Part shown: positions 21,579 through 28,892 of the stretch, in pieces
Position numbering within the stretch: the stretch's first letter is position 1
Layout of the letters: each line of letters opens with the position of its first letter
Assembly (NCBI GenBank): GCA_004556655.1
Contig: SFGF01000042.1
Span: 1 to 32,541, forward strand
Source: Lachnospiraceae bacterium
Lineage (GTDB): Bacteria > Bacillota > Clostridia > Lachnospirales > Lachnospiraceae
Direction of reading: 5' to 3'
Length of the DNA stretch: 32,541 bases
Notes under the pieces: generated by a model
The model's input: only the letters and a program-made list of their open reading frames with translations
What the model was told of the DNA's origin: nothing
Databases searched by the model: none
Made by a program: the position numbers and the translations under genes

Positions 21579-21590
21579 ATAGTATATAAT
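21562..21590 (+). promoter_or_regulatory. Repressor promoter
   Basis: TTTACA (21562-21567), 17-base spacer, TATAAT (21585-21590), followed 9 bases later by AAAGGAGG for the repressor gene. The leader is therefore very short. Overlap with operator 2 suggests self-control. Confidence 0.8.
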
Positions 21591-21615
21591 CAAAAGCAAA
21601 AGGAGGTACACTTTG

Positions 21616-21945
21616 ATGGAAATGGCTAAAATATTAAACGCTTTAATAAAAGAACAGGGATACAATCTAAAATCTTTTGCGCAAAAATGCGGTATACCGT
21701 ATACAACACTTTACGGAATAATAAAAAATGGAGTCGGGAAGGCAAGCGTAAACAACATTATTGTCATTTGCAGAAATCTTGGAATAACAGTTGAACAACT
21801 CGAAGAAATGGCAGGACAAAGTACTCCTATCATTGAGCAACCAACATTCGAACAAATGGAGGTACTCATTGCTAGAAATGGACGCAAGTTAAGTCCAGAA
21901 GAAAGAATGCATCTTATCAAACTGTTGTCTGAAAATGAAAAATAA
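21616..21945 (+). CDS. CI-like XRE-family prophage repressor
   Basis: A 109-residue protein with an XRE helix-turn-helix at 18-40 (NLKSFAQKCGIPYTTLYGII). The C-terminal half is short and helical, with no LexA/CI self-cleavage domain, so induction must work another way, probably through cleavage by the adjacent ImmA-like protease. Transcribed alone with that gene on the plus strand. ATG 21616 is used; a TTG at 21613 lies closer to the AAGGAGG and is possible. Confidence 0.85.
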   Translation: MEMAKILNALIKEQGYNLKSFAQKCGIPYTTLYGIIKNGVGKASVNNIIVICRNLGITVEQLEEMAGQSTPIIEQPTFEQMEVLIARNGRKLSPEERMHLIKLLSENEK

Positions 21946-21959
21946 AGCAGGTGATATTT

Positions 21960-22634
21960 TTGGATATATTGCATATAAAAGAAAAAGTTCTTGAAGTTTA
22001 TAAAGAATGTGATATACATTCCTTTCCTATAAATTGTTTTTCAATTTTAGAACACTATGGGATACGTACTATAACATACAACGAAACCAAAACACAAAAA
22101 CCGGAACTATACAAAGCGATTTCACATTACTCAAACGATGCTTTTCGTTTTCGAATGTCTGTATATTACAACTCTACTAATTCAAACGGACGTATTCGTT
22201 TTTCATTAATGCATGAATTAGGACATTACATTCTGGAACATACAGCAGATTGTCCAGACACCGAAGATGAAGCTGATTGTTTCGCCAGTTACATGTTGGC
22301 ACCACGAGTTGCAATTGATAACAATAATTGCTGCACATCCGATGATATACACGACAAATTTGGTATGTCATATGCGGCAGCCAATAGAACACTTTTGGAT
22401 TATAAAAAGTGGAAAGAGCAAAATCCTGATAAGTCCGATGCCGAGCTAAATATTTGGCTTTACTATCCAAATTATTATAGACACCGTGAATATCATCGAA
22501 AAAACAGAGATAGAGAGCGTAGAAAAATGGAAAAGAAAAGGAAATTCTATGAAGAACGCCAAAAATGGCTCGAAAAGAACCTGCCAGATTACGAAGAATA
22601 TGTTTGGAATGAATACGATAGAACCTTTTACTAA
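21960..22634 (+). CDS. ImmA/IrrE-family metalloprotease
   Basis: A 224-residue protein with HELGH at 85-89 (SLMHELGHYILEH) and the downstream acidic motif DEADCFASYML giving the third zinc ligand. In ICEBs1 of Bacillus the ImmA partner cleaves the ImmR repressor on DNA damage; gene order repressor-protease here is the same. The C-terminal 70 residues are an extended, very basic Tyr/Arg-rich helix (HREYHRKNRDRERRKMEKKR) that may contact DNA or repressor. Start TTG 21960 is preferred, with AGGTGAT upstream; GTG 21951 has none. Confidence 0.86.
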   Translation: MDILHIKEKVLEVYKECDIHSFPINCFSILEHYGIRTITYNETKTQKPELYKAISHYSNDAFRFRMSVYYNSTNSNGRIRFSLMHELGHYILEHTADCPDTEDEADCFASYMLAPRVAIDNNNCCTSDDIHDKFGMSYAAANRTLLDYKKWKEQNPDKSDAELNIWLYYPNYYRHREYHRKNRDRERRKMEKKRKFYEERQKWLEKNLPDYEEYVWNEYDRTFY

Positions 22635-22642
22635 TTCTCTTA

Positions 22643-22733
22643 AATAAAAAATCGCCCTAGTGCTACCAACACCAGAGCGACCATTATAGATGTAACCTGT
22701 CAACCCAAAGGGTGTACGGTCACTATCCAACCA
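22643..22733 (-). ncRNA. Candidate minus-strand structured RNA, ~90 nt
   Basis: Between the protease and integrase genes, the minus strand can form GUGACC/GGUUAC (22718-22723 with 22692-22697) enclosing ACCC-UUU-GGGU (22703-22713), then an 11-bp stem (22652-22680) with a 7-base loop followed by six T and ATTT: a strong terminator. In both outer stems G-U pairs of the minus RNA become A-C mismatches on the plus strand, so the structure is maintained only in the minus-strand transcript. Function unknown; antisense to the end of the protease mRNA and the integrase leader. Confidence 0.5.
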
Positions 22734-22738
22734 ATAGT

Positions 22739-22747
22739 ATTTTACCA
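22739..22747 (-). promoter_or_regulatory. Extended -10 for the minus-strand RNA
   Basis: TG-G-TAAAAT on the minus strand, ending about 6 bases before the predicted RNA start. The hexamer at -35 distance (TGTTCA, 22762-22767) is poor, as is usual with extended -10 promoters. A low-confidence call that depends on the RNA below it being real. Confidence 0.35.
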
Positions 22748-22807
22748 TACATCCTTCAAAATGAACAGGGTGTATTTTTTATACCCAATTTTAAGGAGGA
22801 TGATAAT

Positions 22808-23887
22808 ATGAAAGCAAAAAAACTGCCATCCGGCTCATGGAGAGTACAGGTATTCTCACATTATGAATACATCCAACAGAAAGACGGATCAATTAAAAAG
22901 AAACGGATATATGAGTCATTTACTTGCACTGATCCATCAAATAGAGGAAAACGAGAAGCAGAACGACTGGCTGCTGAATATGCTGCGAATAAAGAAAGGA
23001 TTTCACGTACAGATTATACATTAAAAGAAGCCATGGAGAAATACATTGCTTCAAAAGAAAATATTCTATCTACAACTACTATTCGAGGATATAATACTTT
23101 ACTTAAAAACGCTTATCCGGAAATTCTACAGAAACGAATACGAAAATTGACTGCTGAAGACATACAAAAATGGGCAAATGCATATTCTCTAAATCATTCA
23201 CCTAAGTCTGTAGCAAACGCACACGGATTTATTTCGGCTGTTCTTAGTGTATATGAACCATCATTCAAATTATCAACGAAGCTACCTGAAAAGGAATATC
23301 ATGAGCTGTATGTACCTTCTGACGAAGATATAAAAAAGCTTTTGAAATACATCGAAGGAACTGAACTTGAAAAGGCTGTACTTCTCGCAGCATTTGGTAC
23401 TCTCAGACGTGGTGAAATATGTGCTCTTACTGATAAAGACATTGACGGTGATGTTATTACAATCAATAAATCAATGGTAAGATCTAAGGACGGAGGAATG
23501 ACTATTAAATCTCCAAAAACTTTGTCAAGTAATCGTTCTGTGGAATACCCTCACTTCGTAATCGAGAAATTAAAAGGAGTAGAAGGACGACTTGTAAAAA
23601 TGCATCCAGAAGACATTTCGAAGAATTTTGGAAAAATTCTGAAACAGGCCGGAGTGCCTAGTTTTCGTTTCCATGATCTCAGACATTACTCGGCATCAAT
23701 CATGCATGCAATTGGAATTCCTGATCAATACATTATGGCTCGAGGCGGATGGAAAACTGACAAAGTATTAAAAGCGGTATATAGAAACGTTATTGCAGAC
23801 GAAGAAAAGAAATTTACCGAAAAAATTAATTCTCATTTTGATTCTATGCAACACGAAATACAACACGAATCAAAAAAAGTGCCGTAA
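22808..23887 (+). CDS. int: Tyrosine-family phage integrase
   Basis: A 359-residue recombinase that inserts and excises the prophage. An AP2-like arm-binding N-terminus (LPSGSWRVQVFSHYEYI) is followed by a core-binding SAM-like domain (72-160) and the catalytic domain: Arg200 in TLRRGE, His289-x2-Arg292-His293 (HDLRHYSAS), Trp315 in GGW and the nucleophile Tyr325 (KAVYRNV). ATG 22808 has GGAGG 8 bases upstream; the frame to 22712 is not needed. The last codons and TAA lie in the terminator stem, 17 bases from the end of the tmRNA gene, which is the target. Confidence 0.93.
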   Translation: MKAKKLPSGSWRVQVFSHYEYIQQKDGSIKKKRIYESFTCTDPSNRGKREAERLAAEYAANKERISRTDYTLKEAMEKYIASKENILSTTTIRGYNTLLKNAYPEILQKRIRKLTAEDIQKWANAYSLNHSPKSVANAHGFISAVLSVYEPSFKLSTKLPEKEYHELYVPSDEDIKKLLKYIEGTELEKAVLLAAFGTLRRGEICALTDKDIDGDVITINKSMVRSKDGGMTIKSPKTLSSNRSVEYPHFVIEKLKGVEGRLVKMHPEDISKNFGKILKQAGVPSFRFHDLRHYSASIMHAIGIPDQYIMARGGWKTDKVLKAVYRNVIADEEKKFTEKINSHFDSMQHEIQHESKKVP

Positions 23888-23900
23888 ATACGGCACTTTT
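23875..23900. terminator. Bidirectional terminator shared by integrase and ssrA
   Basis: AAAAGTGCCGT-AAAT-ACGGCACTTTT: perfect 11-bp arms with A/T runs on both sides, so it can end int from the left and tmRNA precursor from the right. The int stop codon is inside it. After integration this phage-carried terminator replaces whatever stood downstream of ssrA. Confidence 0.78.
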
Positions 23901-23904
23901 CATA

Positions 23905-23929
23905 TGGACCTGGCGGGAATCGAACCCGC
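23905..23929. other. Predicted attachment site within the 3' end of ssrA
   Basis: The T-arm and 3' acceptor strand of tmRNA directly abut the integrase gene, the classic arrangement for tyrosine integrases that target ssrA. The duplicated core should reappear at the left end of the prophage, outside this window, so its exact limits cannot be read here. Confidence 0.6.
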
Positions 23930-24251
23930 GTCCGAAAGCCTGTCCATTCAGGCATCTCCCATCACAGTCATTCTTTTAACATTCCCTCAGACAACCGCCG
24001 AATGACAGGCTGCTGCCCTCAGTAGCTTCATAATATCTTTCTTTCTCTCAAAGCTTTGAGAAAAAAGTGCCCCGCCTGATTTGATGCCGAAGTCTGAACT
24101 GCGGGAGGTTCAGGCAACGACAGCCGCCATTAGGCAGCGAACGCTAAATTTTCGTCTGCGTTTAAATTTAATTTCCAGGTTTTTGACGCGGTCCCAGAGC
24201 CGCGGATGGCTTCCCAAACTTCGAAACCCCCGTCGAAACCAGTACAAGCCC
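23905..24251 (-). ncRNA. ssrA: Transfer-messenger RNA (tmRNA)
   Basis: About 347 nt. The tRNA-like part is GGGCUUG (5', 24245-24251) pairing with CAGGUCC (3', 23906-23912), the conserved GGUUUCGAC just after the 5' stem, and the T-arm GCGGG-UUCGAUU-CCCGC. The tag frame at 24130-24159 reads GCA-GAC-GAA...-TAA, giving ADENLAFAA. No CCA is encoded after the discriminator A; it would be added post-transcription. With SmpB it rescues stalled ribosomes. The 3' end is partly supplied by the prophage and still folds correctly, so function should be kept. Confidence 0.95.
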
Positions 24252-24307
24252 GAAGATTTGTATGGTTTTCAGAAAAGTTCTGAATGCAGATTATTATCAG
24301 CTTATTC

Positions 24308-24336
24308 AGTATACTCTAAATGTAGATGCTTGTCAA
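24308..24336 (-). promoter_or_regulatory. ssrA promoter
   Basis: TTGACA (24331-24336), 17-base spacer, TATACT (24308-24313) on the minus strand. Transcription would start near 24300, about 50 bases before mature tmRNA. The precursor leader holds a hairpin TTCAGAA-CTT-TTCTGAA (24268-24284), possibly relevant to processing. Confidence 0.85.
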
Positions 24337-24397
24337 GTTGTATTGTTGTTTTGCATTTGCACATTATTTTAATATATTTACAGCAAATCACTTGTAT

Positions 24398-24865
24398 CTA
24401 CAGATTTCTCACCTTAAAATCTCTTTCTGCCTCTCTACGCTGATCTTTCTTTGCAATATCCTGTCTTTTATCGTACAGCTTTTTACCTTTTGCCAGTCCG
24501 ATCTCCACTTTCACCAGACTGTTATTAAAATATACTTTCAATGGTACCAGAGTATACCCCTTTTCTGCAATCTTTGCTCTTAATTTTCGTATCTCAGCCT
24601 TATGAAGCAACAATTTTTTCACTCTCAGCGGATCTTTATTGAAAATATTACCTTTTTCATAAGGACTGATATGCATTCCATAGATGTAAACTTCTTCATT
24701 CTCAATTCGTATGAAGGATTCCTTTATACTACACTTACCCATACGAAGGGATTTTACTTCTGTTCCATGAAGTGCAATTCCTGCTTCGTAAGTCTCTTCT
24801 ATAAAATAATCATGATATGCTTTTTTATTATTGGCGATCAGGCGGCTGCCTTTTTCTTTAGCCAT
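24398..24865 (-). CDS. smpB: SsrA-binding protein
   Basis: A 155-residue SmpB, which binds the tRNA-like domain of tmRNA and brings it to stalled ribosomes. Family blocks ANNKKAYHDYFIEETYEAGI, LHGTEVKSLR, KESFIRI and the C-terminal KKLYDKRQDIAKKDQRREAE are all present and length is normal. GGAGGGG formed by the end of rnr precedes ATG 24865 (2-base gap), so rnr and smpB are coupled. It lies just upstream of its RNA partner ssrA. Confidence 0.97.
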   Translation of the reverse strand: MAKEKGSRLIANNKKAYHDYFIEETYEAGIALHGTEVKSLRMGKCSIKESFIRIENEEVYIYGMHISPYEKGNIFNKDPLRVKKLLLHKAEIRKLRAKIAEKGYTLVPLKVYFNNSLVKVEIGLAKGKKLYDKRQDIAKKDQRREAERDFKVRNL

Positions 24866-24867
24866 AC

Positions 24868-27018
24868 TTACCCCTCCAGTTTTTTAACAAGTATAAAATC
24901 AACACTTTTTGTATTTATATCTACTTCCGAAACCATCACCCGGACTGGATCTCCCAGATGGTATGCTTTTTTTGATGATTCCCCCACAAGACAATAATTC
25001 TCTTCATCAAATTCATAATAGTCATCTGTCAATGTACTTACATGCACCAATCCCTCCACCGTATTCGGAAGCTCCACGTAAATCCCCCATCCGGTCACAC
25101 CGGAAATAATACCATCAAACTGCTGAAATAACCGTGATTCCATGAATTCCGCTTTTTTTAGTTTTATCGTTTCGCGTTCAACTTCTTCCGCTCTTCTTTC
25201 CAGTGCGCTTGTCTTCAGTGCAACATCTTCCAGAATCTGCGCATAATACAGCTTTTTCTCATCTTTCATCCTGCCGCGGATCGTATCTTTTATAATGCGA
25301 TGAATCTGTAAATCAGGATAACGACGAATTGGTGAAGTAAAATGACAATAGTGCTTTGCTGCCAGTCCAAAATGTCCGCTGCAGCCTGTCGTATAACGAG
25401 CCTGCTTCATGGAACGCAGAAGCAGCCGGCTGATCAGTGGTTCGCTTGGTTCACCCTCGATGGAACTTAATATCTCCTGAATCTCCAGCGGTGTGATTTC
25501 TTCATGAGACTTATGAACCAGAATATTCTGACTACGAATAAATGTCAATACTTTTTCCATCTTGTCAGGATCCGGATTTTCATGGGTTCGATAGAGAAAC
25601 GGAATTTCCCGATCACAATATTCTTTTGCCACTGTTTCATTAGCAATCAGCATAAAATCCTCTATAATCCTTGTGGCTACATTCTGCTCATACGCTTTTA
25701 TCTCAATAGGATGTCCCATTTCATCCAGATATACCTTACTTTCCGGAAAATCGAAATCAATAGATCCTCTGTTTGTTCTGTTTTTACGAAGTATCGCTGA
25801 CAGATCTCTCATATGATGAAAAAGAGGCACCAGTTCCTGATATTCTTTACGCAGCTCTTTATCCCCTTCCAGAATACCTTTTACTGCTGTATAAGTCATT
25901 CTCCGGTTTACACAGATCACTGTCTCTGCGATCTGGTGACTGATCATTTTTCCATTTGAATCGATATCCATCAGGCAACTTAACGCCAGACGGTCTACTC
26001 CCTGGTTCAGGGAACAAATTCCATTGGACAGTCGCTTTGGCAACATAGGGATCACTCTGTCCACCAGATAGACACTGGTTCCTCTTTTAAGTGCTTCACG
26101 GTCAAGAGCACTGCCACCCTGAACATAATTGCTTACATCGGCTATATGAACTCCCAGATGATAAATATTCCCTTCCCGAGTCAAAGATATGCCATCATCC
26201 AGATCTTTTGCGTCCTCTCCATCTATGGTCACAACCGTCCAGTCCCTCAGATCCATCCTTCCCTGAAAATCGCCTTCCAGAACATGATCCGGTACCCGCT
26301 CCGCCTGATTAGCCGCCTTCTGGGGAAATTCCATAGGAAGCTCATAGCTGCGTGCAATGGACAATACATCAATCCCCGGCTGTCCTTTTGCTCCCAGAAT
26401 CTCTTGTACCCGGCCTTCCGGATTCTTATCTTTACCACCATAGCTGGTAAGCTTTATAACCACCTTGTCTCCGTCTTCTGCACCCAGTGTATGCTCTTTG
26501 GGAATAAAAATATCTCTCTGTATCTTACTATTATCAGGAATCACAAAACCATAATTTCGGCTTTCCTCAAAAGTACCCACTACTTCTGTGATACCATGAC
26601 CGATGATCTGCACGATTTTTCCTTCTCTACGATTCCCATTTTGCTCAGGTTTTACCTGAACCTGCACGCGGTCCTGGTGAAAAGCATACATCGTATCTTC
26701 CTCATGAATATACAGATCCTCTGTCTGACCATCGATCTCGACAAAACCAAATCCTCTGGAATTTGCAATAAAAGTACCTTCCAGCAGTTCTTCCGTTTTC
26801 TTTTCTTCCTTCTGTCTTACTTTTTCGTATTTACCACGGTGATTCAAAATCTTGCCTTCTGCTTCCAGTTCATCCAATACCTGAAAAAGCTCATTTCTCT
26901 TTCCTTTTGGAATCTGAAGAAGCATGGCAATATCTTTTGCTCTCATAGGAGCATATTCTTTATTGGAAATAAAATCCAATATCAGTTTTTTTCTGTTTTT
27001 TAGTTTCTTTTTGTCCAC
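24868..27018 (-). CDS. rnr: Ribonuclease R
   Basis: A 716-residue 3'-5' exoribonuclease of the RNB family that degrades structured RNA and helps tmRNA-linked decay. Order: N-terminal winged helix (KLILDFISNKEYAPMRAKDI), two cold-shock OB domains, RNB catalytic domain with VTIDGEDAKDLDDGISL (conserved Asp residues), TSPIRRYPDL, and C-terminal S1 domain (GIISGVTGWGIYVELPNTVE). The start is uncertain: ATG 27033 has no ribosome site, while GTG 27018 has AGGAGA just upstream and gives the family-like MDKKKLKNRKK; the latter is chosen. A terminator ends 17 bases before the ATG. Confidence 0.95.
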   Translation of the reverse strand: MDKKKLKNRKKLILDFISNKEYAPMRAKDIAMLLQIPKGKRNELFQVLDELEAEGKILNHRGKYEKVRQKEEKKTEELLEGTFIANSRGFGFVEIDGQTEDLYIHEEDTMYAFHQDRVQVQVKPEQNGNRREGKIVQIIGHGITEVVGTFEESRNYGFVIPDNSKIQRDIFIPKEHTLGAEDGDKVVIKLTSYGGKDKNPEGRVQEILGAKGQPGIDVLSIARSYELPMEFPQKAANQAERVPDHVLEGDFQGRMDLRDWTVVTIDGEDAKDLDDGISLTREGNIYHLGVHIADVSNYVQGGSALDREALKRGTSVYLVDRVIPMLPKRLSNGICSLNQGVDRLALSCLMDIDSNGKMISHQIAETVICVNRRMTYTAVKGILEGDKELRKEYQELVPLFHHMRDLSAILRKNRTNRGSIDFDFPESKVYLDEMGHPIEIKAYEQNVATRIIEDFMLIANETVAKEYCDREIPFLYRTHENPDPDKMEKVLTFIRSQNILVHKSHEEITPLEIQEILSSIEGEPSEPLISRLLLRSMKQARYTTGCSGHFGLAAKHYCHFTSPIRRYPDLQIHRIIKDTIRGRMKDEKKLYYAQILEDVALKTSALERRAEEVERETIKLKKAEFMESRLFQQFDGIISGVTGWGIYVELPNTVEGLVHVSTLTDDYYEFDEENYCLVGESSKKAYHLGDPVRVMVSEVDINTKSVDFILVKKLEG

Positions 27019-27049
27019 TGTTCTCCTGTCCATATAATACTATAGATTG

Positions 27050-27079
27050 AAAAACACTCTTGCATAATATGCAAGAGTG
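27050..27079 (-). terminator. Terminator between secG and rnr
   Basis: CACTCTTGCAT-ATT-ATGCAAGAGTG on the minus strand, perfect 11-bp stem, then TTTTTC. It ends eno-secG transcripts. Only about 17-32 bases remain before rnr starts, with no room for a full promoter after it, so rnr expression must rely on read-through or on a promoter overlapping the stem. Confidence 0.82.
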
Positions 27080-27114
27080 CCTTAGTCATTGGTTACAAAT
27101 TAATCATCCGTCTA

Positions 27115-27351
27115 TTAAAAATTCATATTTAACACAACAGCCAGAACCATGAATAAAACTGCCAAAATCTTTGTAAACAGTACTAATTTTCCTTCCATGG
27201 AACGACCTTTGTTACGTCCCCAGTACGTATCCGCCATACCGGAAATTGCTCCAAGACCTTTCTGTTTTCCTTCCTGCATCAATACTACTACTGTCAAAGC
27301 TATACAATCGATTACAAAAATAACCGTCAATACAATCCGTAAAATATCCAT
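27115..27351 (-). CDS. secG: Preprotein translocase subunit SecG
   Basis: A 78-residue membrane protein of the SecYEG channel. Two transmembrane helices (IVLTVIFVIDCIALTVVVLM and LVLFTKILAVLFMVLAVVL) flank the conserved QEGKQKGLGAISG-like loop. AGGAGG precedes ATG 27351; the longer frame to 27372 is rejected. The ribosome site lies in the 3' arm of a hairpin (27361-27394). Gene order eno-secG-rnr-smpB is conserved in clostridia. Confidence 0.93.
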   Translation of the reverse strand: MDILRIVLTVIFVIDCIALTVVVLMQEGKQKGLGAISGMADTYWGRNKGRSMEGKLVLFTKILAVLFMVLAVVLNMNF

Positions 27352-27360
27352 AATCACACC

Positions 27361-27394
27361 TCCTATGGTCAACCTTAATCATCTTACCATAGGA
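27361..27394 (-). promoter_or_regulatory. Hairpin covering the secG ribosome site
   Basis: TCCTATGGT (27386-27394, minus sense) pairs with ACCATAGGA (27361-27369), 9 bp around a 16-base loop. The 3' arm contains the AGGA of AGGAGG for secG, so secG starts should be hindered until a ribosome finishing eno opens it. Inferred translational control. Confidence 0.5.
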
Positions 27395-27405
27395 ATTGGA
27401 ATTTT

Positions 27406-28752
27406 TCAACATTTTTCTTCTCTTTCACCGTATTTTATTTCAAATGGGTTCTCATATTCAGCAACCTGCCCTAAATATTCCTCGATTCGTAAAAGTTGAT
27501 TATACTTTGCCGTTCTCTCCGTTCTGCAGGGTGCTCCGGTTTTAATTTGACCTGCATTACATGCTACCGCCAGATCAGCGATAAATGGATCTTCTGTCTC
27601 TCCGGATCGATGGGAAATCACTGCACTATAACCGTGATGCTGCGCTTCACAAACAGCGTCCAAAGCTTCCGTCAGAGTTCCGATTTGATTTACTTTTATC
27701 AAAATACTATTTGCTGCCCCCAGACGAATCCCACAGTTCAGACGTTTGGGATTGGTTACAAACAGATCATCTCCAACCAACTGTATCTTATCCCCCAGCC
27801 TGCGGGTAAGCTCCTTCCATCCGTCCCAGTCTTCTTCTTCCAATCCATCCTCGATGGAAACGATTGGAAATTCTTCAATCAGCTTTTCATAATAAGAAAT
27901 CATTTCTTCCGATGAACGATATATCTCAGCTCCGGACATTTTACTTTCACCCGGAAAATAATATTTTCCATTCTTTTCGTCATATAGCTCACTGGCCGCC
28001 GCATCAATGGCAAAGGAAATCTCTTCTCCCGGCTTATAACCGGCATCCTGAATGGCTTCCAGCATTAATTCTAATACTTCCTCCGAGCTTTTCAAATCCG
28101 GGGCAAAACCACCTTCATCTCCTACTGCAGTAGACAACTTTTTGTGCTTTAATATGATTTTCAGCCTCTGATATACTTCCGCACACATGCGAAGACCTTC
28201 ATGAAAACAACATGCACCTATAGGCATAATCATAAATTCCTGAAGATCCACCGTATTATCCGCATGGCGTCCTCCGTTAAGAATATTCATCATAGGTACA
28301 GGCATGCGTTTTACATGAACTCCTCCCAGATACTGGTAAAGAGGCATACGAAGTGCTTTTGCCGCTGCTCTCGCCGCAGCAAGGGATACTCCCAGCGTGG
28401 CATTGGCACCCAGACTGCTTTTGTTGTCAGTACCATCTTCTTCCTGTAATATCCTGTCAATGTATGCCTGATTCAGAACATTCTCACCCACTATCCTGTC
28501 TGCCAGTCTGGTATTTACATTTTTAACCGCCTGCCATACTCCCAGACCGCCAAACCTCTCCTGCCCATCTCTTAACTCTACCGCCTCATATTTTCCGGTA
28601 GAAGCGCCGGAAGGCACAATCGCCCTTCCTGTATATCCGTCAATTCCCATAATTCCCTCACCGACAGTCACTTCCACCTCGACGGTAGGGTTTCCTCTGG
28701 AATCCAAAACTTCTCGTGCGTATACTCGTCGAATCGGTAAATAACGATACAT
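27406..28752 (-). CDS. eno: Enolase
   Basis: A 448-residue phosphopyruvate hydratase, which converts 2-phosphoglycerate to phosphoenolpyruvate. Signature blocks: AREVLDSRGNPTVEVEV, PSGASTGKYEAVELRDG, DEGGFAPDL, SIEDGLEEEDWDGW, GDDLFVTN, LIKVNQIGTLTEA (catalytic Lys) and the enolase signature SHRSGETEDPFIADLAVA; KTGAPCRTERTAKYNQLLRI closes the site. ATG 28752 has AGGAGGG upstream; the frame to 28794 is not used. No clean promoter was found between the gpmI terminator and this gene, only a TTGACA without a good -10. Confidence 0.97.
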   Translation of the reverse strand: MYRYLPIRRVYAREVLDSRGNPTVEVEVTVGEGIMGIDGYTGRAIVPSGASTGKYEAVELRDGQERFGGLGVWQAVKNVNTRLADRIVGENVLNQAYIDRILQEEDGTDNKSSLGANATLGVSLAAARAAAKALRMPLYQYLGGVHVKRMPVPMMNILNGGRHADNTVDLQEFMIMPIGACCFHEGLRMCAEVYQRLKIILKHKKLSTAVGDEGGFAPDLKSSEEVLELMLEAIQDAGYKPGEEISFAIDAAASELYDEKNGKYYFPGESKMSGAEIYRSSEEMISYYEKLIEEFPIVSIEDGLEEEDWDGWKELTRRLGDKIQLVGDDLFVTNPKRLNCGIRLGAANSILIKVNQIGTLTEALDAVCEAQHHGYSAVISHRSGETEDPFIADLAVACNAGQIKTGAPCRTERTAKYNQLLRIEEYLGQVAEYENPFEIKYGEREEKC

Positions 28753-28835
28753 GATAACCCTCCTGTATTTAACTTCCATTCGTAGTATCTCCATATATCG
28801 AAATCGTATACCTTTTGGTTCTTGTCAAAAAGTAT

Positions 28836-28873
28836 AAAAAAGAGAAGCCCTACAAAATTAAGACTTCTCTTTT
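28836..28873 (-). terminator. Terminator of gpmI
   Basis: AAAAGAGAAG (28864-28873, minus sense) pairs with CTTCTCTTTT (28838-28847), 10 bp with a 16-base loop, followed by TTATA. Starts 20 bases after the gpmI stop. Confidence 0.78.
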
Positions 28874-28892
28874 GCAAATACCTTTATAATAA

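Noticed and set aside
22683..22704. TTGACA and TATAAT on the minus strand in the int-immA gap
   Set aside because: Only 10 bases apart, far too close for a sigma-A promoter, and the start would fall inside the terminator stem.
22446..22748. Minus-strand frame starting MVKYYWLDSDRTPFG with a purine-rich site upstream
   Set aside because: It runs through the strong terminator at 22652-22680 and then mirrors the protease gene, so a full product is unlikely. A short peptide from the same RNA cannot be excluded.
24081..24443. 120-codon plus-strand frame
   Set aside because: Covers the tmRNA gene on the opposite strand; the RNA explains the sequence.
26146..27003. 285-codon plus-strand open frame
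   Set aside because: Mirror of rnr; no ribosome site, no recognisable fold.
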